Positions 44,520-53,138 of a DNA stretch of 64,000 bases are shown one piece after another; positions within the stretch are counted from its first letter, which is position 1, and each line of letters starts with the position of its first letter. A program made the translations under genes and the position numbers. Source of the DNA: Fragum whitleyi (lineage: Eukaryota; Mollusca; Bivalvia; Cardiida; Cardiidae); the NCBI GenBank assembly GCA_948146395.1, contig OX411545.1:22523526-22587525 (forward strand), read 5' to 3'. The notes beneath the pieces were generated by a model, which saw only the letters and a program-made list of their open reading frames with translations, made no database searches and was not told the origin of the DNA.

Positions 44520-44690
44520 GTTACAAGCTTTAGGTTGTGACAAAGAAGTGGTTATTTCAAGCTTAAATAACTCTAATGATTGGCTGTCCGTAAACTGGTG
44601 GCCTGAGTCACCAATCAAGGGACAGTAGCCCAGTCTACGGTTGTTCATATTAAAATTCAACCATTCGGAATTACAAAAGAACATCATGAA
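44520..44690 (+). repeat. Dispersed duplicate of 45105-45270
   Basis: GTCCGTAAACTGGTGGCC...AGCCCAGTCTACGGTTGTTC matches GTCCGTAAACTGGTATCC...ACCCAGTCTACGGTTGTTT at 45173. A third, more diverged copy is at 45273-45440. Confidence 0.65.
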
Positions 44691-44699
44691 ATATACGCA

Positions 44700-45060
44700 C
44701 TGAATGATATTGGAATGGAATTGAATGGGTGAAAGGAGTGAGTTTTGAATGAAATTTAAAGGGAGGTAATCCAATATCGATAATTTGTTCAAGGTGAACA
44801 AAATTGGCGATATTTATCTCCCCTTAATAAAATATGGGTATAAAGTTCTATAAATGACTTTTTAAATCTTTTCGAAACAATTATGTAACACTTCCAAAAT
44901 CAATAAAAGTAATGGAATTAAGGATATTTTTAACTGTTTTTTTTTGTTCGAATTTAGTTGTTGATCTAGTATTTTTAGTGATGTTGAAACTTTTTTGAAT
45001 TGTTTGAGTGAGTGTTTGAAATGAATGAATGGAGCGTTGACAGAGCGACTAAGAATGCTT
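44700..45060 (+). mobile_element. Dispersed element, inverse of 49095-49480
   Basis: GAGTTTTGAATGAAATTTAA, GGGAGGTAATCC and GTTTGAGTGAGTGTTTG all recur as complements and in reverse order at 49095-49480. Confidence 0.6.
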
Positions 45061-45104
45061 TTGATCGGGAAGAGAGTGAATTTCCAGATGTTACTGTATA
45101 GACT

Positions 45105-45440
45105 GTTCCAATTTCTAAAGCTTCATGTTCACTGGTGTTTGATCTCTGCTTCAATCATTCTAATGTGCGGTTGTCCGTAAACTGGTATCCAGAGTCCGAG
45201 ATCTTGGCACAGTCACCCAGTCTACGGTTGTTTATATCAAGATTTCTATAACCATTCAGAATCATAGACTTTTCCAAATTCCAAGCTTCAAGTCCACTGG
45301 TGCCCGACAAAGAAGTGATTGATATCTGCTTAAATCACTCGATTGTGCGTAGAATGGTAGCCACAGTAAAGAAAAAGGCACACTAACCTGGTGTGTGGTT
45401 GTTCGCACCAAGCTCTAACCATTTGGAAAGATGTTGCAAC
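45105..45440 (+). repeat. Two tandem ~165-bp units
   Basis: Unit 1 at 45105-45270 and unit 2 at 45273-45440. Shared parts are AAGCTTCATGTTCACTGGTG / AAGCTTCAAGTCCACTGGTG, a GATATCTGCTT region, and a GTGTGTGGTTGTT / CTACGGTTGTT region. Confidence 0.6.
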
Positions 45441-45486
45441 AGGTAATGAAAATAGACCGCATCTGAAAATTTAACCATTCTGTAAA

Positions 45487-45642
45487 GGTAGTGGATCCGT
45501 AATAGTTCCGCGAAACTCGGAAGTAATGACCTTTAACAGTGTAAACCGGGGTTTCCTAATGATTTTCATTAGGAAACCCCGATCAACATTGTGAAAGATC
45601 ATGAGTTCCAAACTGTTGTGTAACTATTACGGGTCATTTACC
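45487..45642. mobile_element. Family-C MITE, well preserved
   Basis: GGTAGTGGATCCGTAATAG start, perfect central hairpin around CCTAATGATTTTCATTAGG, TTAA on the right (45643-45646), TAAA on the left. Confidence 0.8.
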
Positions 45643-45649
45643 TTAAGTA

Positions 45650-46297
45650 GAAAATAAAGTGTGATAAGAAGAAATAGCCTGTAACAAATTCTTCTCTTTC
45701 CACAGTATTTTCTCAAATTCATAAAGCGGGACGTAAAATTCCATAAAATCCAAAGAATACTCTCGACAACGCTTTTGGGTTTTGATTCTGGAGTGTGTGA
45801 GTTCGATCAATGATTTGGCCAGCCATTTGACAAAAATCACTGTGACCCGCGTTTTTTGTGTACCAGAAATGAGCAGATGGAAAATATAAAAAAACTCTTA
45901 TGTAGATGAGCAGCTTATGGGCCGGATAAAATGCTGTGGTTGTGCCTGTATTAAAAATGACAGGAAGCTACGCGTAGGTACTCCAGCGGCCGCGATAGAA
46001 ATGAATTACTATTGAAAGATCTTTTAAATTTCCACACGAATTGATGAGCCGAACAAATTGTAATAAATAATCGTGCTTGCCTCAAAGTTAATCGTTTTAA
46101 CATATCCTGAAAAATATTGCCGACAATTCCATTATAATACATTGATTCGTGCTTAAATTGTACTCAATTTTATAAATTCGTTGATTAAACTTTGTTTTAT
46201 AGCTCAGTCCTAGAGTAGCCAAGATTTGAAAGCAATAATTTGAAGTAAGTTTTTGACCGCGTGCCTCTGATAGTAAATGAGAAAGCGAACCAGGAGA
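45650..46297. other. Intergenic stretch with one hairpin remnant
   Basis: A diverged AAGAAATAGCCTGTAAC hairpin lies at 45665-45712. The rest shows no gene despite short open frames on the minus strand. Confidence 0.35.
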
Positions 46298-46535
46298 CCG
46301 TTTTACTAAACATCTTGCGAAAAAAAATTAATCGTAAGTCAAAATTTAAAATCGTACATGGTTTTTTCATGTATTGTTAGATTCTGCCTTGCAATATCTC
46401 ATTGGAATCGTCTTTAAAAGACGATTCCGATATGATTACGCATGGAAGAATTCCATTTTAAAAGTCATTGTAGAAGAAACCTTATTTTTTGTCTTACGCA
46501 AACAATAATCTTAAGATGTTTAGTAAAACGGGCCC
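46298..46535. mobile_element. Palindromic element (CCGTTTTACTAAACATCTT termini)
   Basis: CCGTTTTACTAAACATCTTG on the left pairs with AAGATGTTTAGTAAAACGG on the right; inner hairpin GGAATCGTCTTTAAAAGACG. No coding frame. Confidence 0.7.
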
Positions 46536-46567
46536 CATGCAAAAAATGAAACCCGACTTTTTTTTTG

Positions 46568-46660
46568 TCATGCTGAGCCCGGAACATTTCTGCTTTTTTA
46601 TGAGATATAGACAAAGATTAGCCTGCGCATATGCCCAGTCTGATCTCAGACCACACCATC
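46568..46660 (+). mobile_element. Family-E left end
   Basis: TTGTCATGCTGAGCCCGG then the ACAAAGATTAGCCTGCGCAT hairpin; cut on the right by the following SINE. Confidence 0.5.
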
Positions 46661-46684
46661 CGATTTTCCTTATTAATAACGGAA

Positions 46685-46905
46685 AAGTGGTGTCCGTGGT
46701 CTAGTCTAGCGTCGGTCTCTTGACCCAAAGGTCCTGAGTTCGATTCCCGGGAGCGGCCATCGATCTTGGTTCTTTCATTGACCAACACATTCGGCGCGAA
46801 TACTGGTGAATTTTTCAGTAAGCAGAGTCGAGAGGGATTAATCTAAGTTGTAAGAACTTGTTTCCAAATCGATGCAAAATAAAAAGGTTTAAACCAAACC
46901 AACGG
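46685..46905 (+). mobile_element. tRNA-derived SINE, second family
   Basis: Head with GTGGTCTAGTCTAGCGTCGG (A-box-like) and GAGTTCGATTCCCGG (good B-box), then an unrelated body, ending in an A-rich AATAAAAAGGTTTAAACC tail. A real tRNA gene is unlikely because the two acceptor-stem strands do not pair. Confidence 0.65.
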
Positions 46906-46925
46906 AAAAGTTTAAAAAATAATAA

Positions 46926-47270
46926 TTGAGCCTGTGCATGAGATTTCCAACAACTTCATCTATGTACATTGCAAAGACTCTGACCAGCCTGTGCATCAGC
47001 ACAGTCTAAGCAGAGTCTTAACTATGCATTTAGTAGATGAGGTCATAAAGTACTTGTACACCATCAGGTAACACTATATTTACAGTATGTAGCTGTAAAC
47101 GCTAGTCAATCAATGTACCTCACGAAAATTTCAAATTGTTGGAAATGTCACGCACAGACTCAATTTTCAATTCAGTACTGACTGTAAAATAGTACACCCA
47201 GTGATTTCAGCACGTTGATTTTAATGCAGCTTTGCCAGGAATTTTGTTTAATATGACAATGTTTAAGAAA
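46926..47270. repeat. Hairpin plus family-E right-end fragment
   Basis: GCAAAGACTCTGACCAGCC hairpin (relative of 3293), then CAGTACTGACTGTAAAATAG...GATTTCAGCAC...TTTAATATGACAATG like the right part of 16507-16754. Confidence 0.45.
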
Positions 47271-47717
47271 ATAATGAGGCCCAAAGCGGTCCCATGTTGA
47301 TTCGAACTGTTTATTTCTTACAAAATCATGGTGAGTCTACGGTCAGAATATCAATGCGTCGGGCAAACACAACAGGGCAATCAGAAACTTTTCCATTATT
47401 CATAACCCGACACTATGAATAAAGATTTGCACAAATTGAAAGATGTTCAGATGCCAAATTTAACTTAAAGTTTGAAAATATTTTCCAAAACATCATCCTA
47501 AATTTGGATAAGGGGCTTAAATAAGCGTGACCATGATTTTAACATTTATCGCACACAGAGGAAGAAATCTCCAACTCCTGGGCGGAATGGGGAGAGATCC
47601 TCTAGACGTAAATATATATTTTTTTAACGTTGACAGATGATGCCGACTTCGTAACTGCAATTAGCTGTTAGTACGATAATGATCTGGCATTTATTAGCGA
47701 CAGTTGAAGTAGATGAT

Positions 47718-47841
47718 GGGCCAACTTATTTAGACTGTCCACATATCGACTATCAGAATAGCCTAAAATAGGCTATTCTGATATTCGACAGTGAGACCAG
47801 TCTACACCCGACCCGAAATCGGGCGAGAAATAAGTTGGCCC
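47718..47841. mobile_element. Small MITE with GGGCCAACTTATTT termini
   Basis: Terminal repeat GGGCCAACTTATTT / AAATAAGTTGGCCC and an inner hairpin TCAGAATAGCC / GGCTATTCTGA. Only copy seen in the window. Confidence 0.75.
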
Positions 47842-48525
47842 GATGATTCGGCCTATTACGCGTGAGCGTTATGCGAGTTTGACTATTGGTAAACGACATC
47901 TATCTTCAAAGTAAAGGAAACAAAACCAATATAGAAAAGGGAATAGAAGGGGCATTGGATTCGATACAAAAAAGGCTTTATTTCCAAATTAAATTGATGG
48001 AACATTACAAATATAAGTGCGATCCTTTTTTATGTTCAATATCTTCACGAAAACAACAACAATAAATAACCTCTTAATTTCTTATAACATTACACGCAGT
48101 TACAAATGGTTCGCACGGAATAGTACTATTTTGCGAGAGACGACACGATTTAAGGTCCCTGCTAGGAACTTCGATTTTTAAGTTGGAATGCGGAGCAATT
48201 CCAACTTAGATTTAACAAAACCGCAAAATGAACACAAGATAATTTCATTTCGGATTTTTTGAGAACACATATCACGTGAACAGGATGTGAATACACTTCG
48301 ACCTATTTTGTATATCTCAACTTGACAAAGACATACAGTTCATTTCATCAAAAAATGATAATGCTAATCAATTACACAACTATCAATTCACGTATATTAT
48401 TAACACGCTAATTTATGTTTTAAACGATATTTATTGAAGGTTGCGTACGAATATATTAGTATCACATGTTAACATTATTATATTTGGAAATCATGTGATA
48501 AGTCAAGTCCAATAAGGTTAGAAAT

Positions 48526-48650
48526 TGACAAAAGCACTAGCCAATCACGTGATCTGCTTATTTAGTAACGTCACGATCTGTTTTCTCCGTCTTGTGGCAA
48601 TAGCACAGACCAATCACGTGATCTGCTTATTTGGTAAGGTCTCGACCTGT
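48526..48650 (+). promoter_or_regulatory. Duplicated CCAAT + TCACGTGA module
   Basis: CCAATCACGTGATCTGCTTA occurs at 48541 and again at 48610 (period 69), within a ~56-bp direct repeat. Each copy joins a CCAAT box to the full palindromic E-box TCACGTGA (USF/MITF/TFEB-type). A third TCACGTGA is at 48272-48279. No gene start is visible nearby, so a regulatory role is only inferred. Confidence 0.4.
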
Positions 48651-49094
48651 TTTTCGTAAAATTATGTTAAAGCTTCTTTTAAAGGTATAGTTTCTCTTTC
48701 TGAACGACCTTATTACACATTTAACTTTTGACAAGGTGTTATATTGTAATTTCTGTCTAAGCTACTAAATAAAAAAAATTCTTAAAATGATGATACACTT
48801 TTAAAGTTAATAAATATTTTTGAAACATATTGTCGTTTGTTTTCCGTCAAATTGCAGTTATCTATATGAAGGTTTCATTGTAGAAACCCAATACTCATCC
48901 ACATAAACCCTTGCCACCATACCTTTAATTGAATTATGAATATCTTTGCCCAATTGCATTAATCACAAAGACAATTTGCCATTTGAAACAAACCAACTAG
49001 TTCAATTTTTTTCTTCACATTCTTACACATCAACACGATTAAGAGCACCATCATACAGTTACATGTAGTTACATCGTGAAATTGACATTCATCT

Positions 49095-49480
49095 CAATAA
49101 AAAAAAATCTTAATCGCTCACTCAGCACTCCATTGATTCATTCCAAACACTCACTCAAACCATTCAAAAACGCTCAAAGTTATCAAACAAAATAAGATCA
49201 ACATGTACATTCAAAATGAATTAAGCAAGAACCAATTAGCGATTTCACTGACATAATTGAAATTTAAAGCGTCTGATTGGTTCTTGACGAAATAGAAAGC
49301 TATTGATTGAACTTTTATGTATATTTCATATAGGTTTTATATATATCGCTAATTTTGTTCATCCTGAACAAAATAAGCGACTTTGGATTCCCTCCCTTAA
49401 ATTTCACTCAAAACTCGCACCGCTCACTTATTCAACATCATGCCTAAATCATTCCAAAATCGTTCACCTTGTCAATTTCA
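49095..49480 (-). mobile_element. Dispersed element, inverse of 44700-45060
   Basis: CAAACACTCACTCAAACC, CCCTCCCTTAAATTTCACTC and CTCACTTATTCAACATC mirror the 44700 copy. Internally AACCAATTAGCGATTTC pairs loosely with a later copy. Confidence 0.6.
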
Positions 49481-50037
49481 CGATGTTATTAACTGTACCC
49501 CCAACTCGGAAGTAGATTTCATCAAGTCTGTCTCTCAGTCCATTGACATTTGGCTTTCCGCTAGATAAACGGAGAAGCAATTGACCTGCAATAACGAAAC
49601 TTTACACAAATATTGCCCATGACCCTATTGCCCTATTGTTTCGGGGTAATACATGTCACGGTCATCAGTAAATTTTAACAGTTGACAGTTTCCAATCTAA
49701 CTGAACAACCAATTGACCCAAATCATAAAATTTGACAAAAATGTTGTCAATGACCCAAGAAAGTGCCCAATTTTGGAGTCACAAAGGTCAAAATCACAAT
49801 TGAACTTCGCCCAAAAATTGTCTTGAGATTCCAACTCATTAAGCAAAAGACTTCCCTGCGAAAATAGCTTTTCGTCGTGGACAAATCACTTTGCGGCACT
49901 TCTAATTAAAAATGTTATTGATAACTCAAATGGAGCAGAAGCCATTTGAAAAACAATATAAAAACTGTTTTGAGTGTATAAGTGTTCGCCTGTGCGTCCA
50001 TTTGTCGGCTGTATGGTCCGATTCATTTTCTTCCTTT

Positions 50038-50550
50038 TTAGCTCACCTGAGCACAACGTGCTCAATGGGAGCTTTTAGGATCACCCTGACTCGATGGTCA
50101 ACTTTTTTAAAACTTCTTCTCTTAAACCGCTGGGCCAATTTCAAAGAAATTTTGCCAGAATGTTCCATGGGTGACCCTCTTCAAAGTTGTCGCTATATTC
50201 TAATTGGCCAATAAATATTTATTTTACTTATTTTGAGCCCAAAATCTTTGAACGACATCTCCTCCTGAACCACTGGGCAGATTCAATCAAACTTTACAAG
50301 AATGTTCCTTTGATGACCCTCTTCAAATATTGTTGGCAACATTTTTATTAGCCTATAAATATGGGCGTGGCAGGGTAGGGCTTATGTTGATTCTCCTGTG
50401 TAATGAATGTGTTGGCAGGGTCTATTACGACTGCTTATAATTCTAATAATGTCTCCTCTTCAACAATTAGACAAATTTGAATGACTCTTTGCCAGAAAGT
50501 TTCTTGGATAAGATCCTCTGGACTAATCGAATTCAGGTGAGCGGTCTAAG
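50038..50550 (+). repeat. Dispersed repeat beginning TAGCTCACCTGAGCACAACG
   Basis: Starts with the short palindrome TGAGCACAACGTGCTCA, then units with CTCCTCCTGAACCACTGG and GGTGACCCTCTTCAAA. The same order of motifs is seen at 59820-59980 and 60900-61390. It has no genuine coding sequence; open frames cross it by chance. Confidence 0.6.
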
Positions 50551-51166
50551 GTCATTCTGGACCCTTGTTATCTTTTTTCTTTCATCAGAATCAGGCCTGT
50601 ATAGCAATTCAGAGGTTTAAGCGTCTCTCGTTTTTGAAATACATTGATTTATATACGCCCATCAAAAGACGAGACGTATTATGTGATCACCTGTGGTGGA
50701 CGGGAAGCGTCAGCTTCGTTAGCAGTTTGAGGTCACCGTCTCTCGAACGCATTCCAACTTATTAGTACTTTCAGTACTTTGATTAACATCGTGGCTTTTT
50801 TCCCAATCAGTGGAAGAAATAACTCCGCAATATATATGGTGATTTCTATGAAGAGTTCTGTACCATAATTTCCCCCCATTGGATTTTTTCTACTTTGTTA
50901 CTTAGCTGCATGGTTTGAAAACACTTACATTATATGAATTGTTTAAAAAAATTCTCATCCGAGTAATATGAAACGTTCTTTTTCGTAAAACGGCTAAAAC
51001 TTTAGACTCCTAATCTATGGGGGTTGAGGGTTCAAGTTATTTTGTCCGTTTATCCGACTTGCAGGGAGCACACATCATCTTAAAGTGGTAAATTCAACCT
51101 TACTTGAAGCATAAGTGGATTTTGTCGAGGTTAAAATCAACGATTGTTCCAGACAAGGCATGTCTA

Positions 51167-51190
51167 TTTTTTTTTTTTTTTTTTTTTTTT
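51167..51190 (+). repeat. Homopolymer of 24 T
   Basis: Uninterrupted T run; could be the tail of a minus-strand retroposed copy, but no body was identified. Confidence 0.85.
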
Positions 51191-51679
51191 AAGAGAAGAA
51201 CGAAATCTCAATTTGAATCACAAAATTGTCTTATAAGATATATAGTCACAAAAATGCATTGATCTCATATATAAATAGTCTCGGGTTGGCAATGAAGGCT
51301 GCTTTTCTGTATAAGAATTATTGAAATGCGACCACTGATTGACATAAACTGGTACCAATCTCTTTTTCGAATAAATATTTTCGAAGTTTCGTGATGGTAC
51401 CTTTTAGCGTGACGGGGTGGTTTGGTGATAAGACTATGCCAACGACTAGTAGCCTATCATTTAAAGCGAGTCGTTTGGAAGAATGACCCACTAATATACG
51501 AGTCTTTGAGAGATATAGGTAGTTTGGAGCCGAGCCCGGATAGCCCTGTCGCTAACACTTTCGGCTGTCTGTTCGGGGATCATGAAATCGACTTTTGACA
51601 CGGTCGACTTTCATACGAAATTTAACAGTTTTAGATTATTTGTCTCTCAATTATGGGCATATGATAATTTTCGTTAATG

Positions 51680-52085
51680 CTTTTCTGTGGTTTATTGATA
51701 AATAACGGTAGATTATCACTTGATAAACTCACCGCAAAAGCAGTGAGATTATCAAAAACTTATACCCTGCTTTTGAGCATTTCATCCTATCTGATGTCAT
51801 CCATGCGGGGCGAAATAAGTGACGTCACAATGAACGTTGCATAGCAATCACGCGCAAAATAACGCGCTTTACGAAAAAGTGTCCTAGAAATATCACATTT
51901 TGTCTCATTTTTGCATTAAAGAAATAGAATAATCGTTTTTTGTTTTTCGTGTAAGATCGATAAATTTTTCATTTCGTGAAGAACAAAAGCTATATTTTCA
52001 CTCGTGGCTCCGCCACTCGTGAAAATATAGTTTTTGTTGTCCACTCGATGAAATATAAATCGATCTTACACTGAAACAAACGATT
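51680..52085 (+). mobile_element. Dispersed element with internal 22-bp hairpin
   Basis: Inverse copy of 38715-39110. Contains AGCTATATTTTCACTCGTGG / CCACTCGTGAAAATATAGTT around CTCCG, and a GATAATCTACCG-type left part. Confidence 0.65.
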
Positions 52086-52322
52086 ATCCTCTATCTTAAT
52101 CATGGGCATATGATAATTATCTACACCGAAATAGGTTGAACAGCTGTAGCTCGGATGAAATGTGCTTGTAATGGTGTGAGAAACGAAGGAAACCATTGAT
52201 TGGTGCACCTGTAGACGTTATATAACTTCAAAGGTAGTGATAGTGGCGTTAAGCCGAATGTAAACAATCAAAAGAGGATAATTTTGATCGCATTTGTGAT
52301 TTCATTAACCTCAGCAGGACCA

Positions 52323-52582
52323 AATCTATTTTTCAAACAACTAAATCACCGAGTGCCGTGATTTCCCCTTTCTTTGGTACGTGACACAACGTAAAACCCA
52401 CCCAGTGCTGATTTGATAAAATTAATGAATTATCTTCTCATGAAGCCGATACAAATGAGTCCAAACAACATAGGATTCAGTTACGTTTATTTTTTTAGTT
52501 AAACAGTCAGGTGCTGAGCTTCAATAAGTTGAAGTTGTTAGTTTAAGTCGACTAACAATGAAAATGATATGGCATAAATATT
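52323..52582 (+). repeat. Distal unit of a tandem promoter-like duplication
   Basis: Aligns with 52600-52866: ACCGAGTGCCGTGATTTCC / ACCGAGTGCCGAGATGGCC, AAATGAGTCCAAACAACATA / AAATGAGTCCAAACAATATA, TTCAATAAGTTGAAGTT in both. Where the proximal unit has TATATAAAA this unit has CAACGTAAAA, and where that one has ATGgtaaga this one has ATGATATGG. Confidence 0.8.
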
Positions 52583-52599
52583 GACCTCTACATAGCGCG

Positions 52600-52866
52600 A
52601 TCTCTTTCTTAAAACAATTAGATTACCGAGTGCCGAGATGGCCCCTTTCCTTTGGGGCGGGTCGCAATCTATATAAAACCCACCTTATACTGTTTTGATA
52701 AAATTAATGAATATTATCTTCTCATAAGCCGATGTAAATGAGTCCAAACAATATAGTATTCAGTTACGATTATTGTTCTAGTTAAACAGTCAGGTACTAA
52801 GCTTCAATAAGTTGAAGTTACACATTTAAGTCGTCGACTAACAACAAAAATGGTAAGACATAATTT
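52600..52866 (+). promoter_or_regulatory. Proximal unit with TATA box and candidate 5' exon of the acyltransferase gene
   Basis: TATATAAAA at 52670-52678 implies a transcription start near 52700. Downstream, CAACAAAAATGG gives a good start context at 52850-52852, and ATG is followed at once by a strong donor gtaaga (52853). An acceptor TTTAG at 53117, with a TACTAAT branch-site-like motif at 53098-53104, would join ATG to AGT ATT GCC TTG GAA in frame with the large exon. A 265-nt intron would then contain the family-A hairpin. The alternative is a simple unspliced 5' UTR. Confidence 0.5.
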
Positions 52867-52992
52867 AGGAATGGCGGATATTATCATGGCACTTTAGATA
52901 AGAGAGGATTTTCATAGTCACTAGTGACTAGTTATTTTTGGTTGGAACAATGACAACATAACAGAAAGACCTCTTAAAATCGTTTATCATCA

Positions 52993-53076
52993 CATCGATG
53001 GCTCAGTGCGAAACAGTTGTAACTGCCTATATGTTTATAGGCAGTTACAACTGTTTTGCTATGAGTCATCGATATT
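52993..53076. mobile_element. Family-A hairpin MITE just upstream of the acyltransferase
   Basis: ATCGATGGCTCAGTGCGAAA and the complement ending GAGTCATCGAT around CCTATATGTTTATAGG; it ends 62 bp before the ATG at 53139. Confidence 0.85.
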
Positions 53077-53138
53077 AAGTGTGATTGTCAGATGATATAC
53101 TAATTTTAAAAGTTTAGAGTATTGCCTTGGAATCAATC

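Noticed and set aside
2394..45715. CRISPR-like array from the many repeated hairpins
   Set aside because: The copies are dispersed over tens of kb, differ in sequence and are not regularly spaced; the genome is animal.
46688..46760. tRNA gene in a head with a good B-box
   Set aside because: Acceptor stem does not pair and the T stem has a mismatch; a SINE body and A-rich tail follow.
49912..50214. 100-codon plus-strand open frame
   Set aside because: It lies in the GAGCACAACG-type dispersed repeat seen three times in the window; no protein-like features.
53127..53138. Acyltransferase start at TTG 53127
   Set aside because: Nuclear animal genes start at ATG; the first in-frame ATG in this exon is 53139, or 52850 by splicing.
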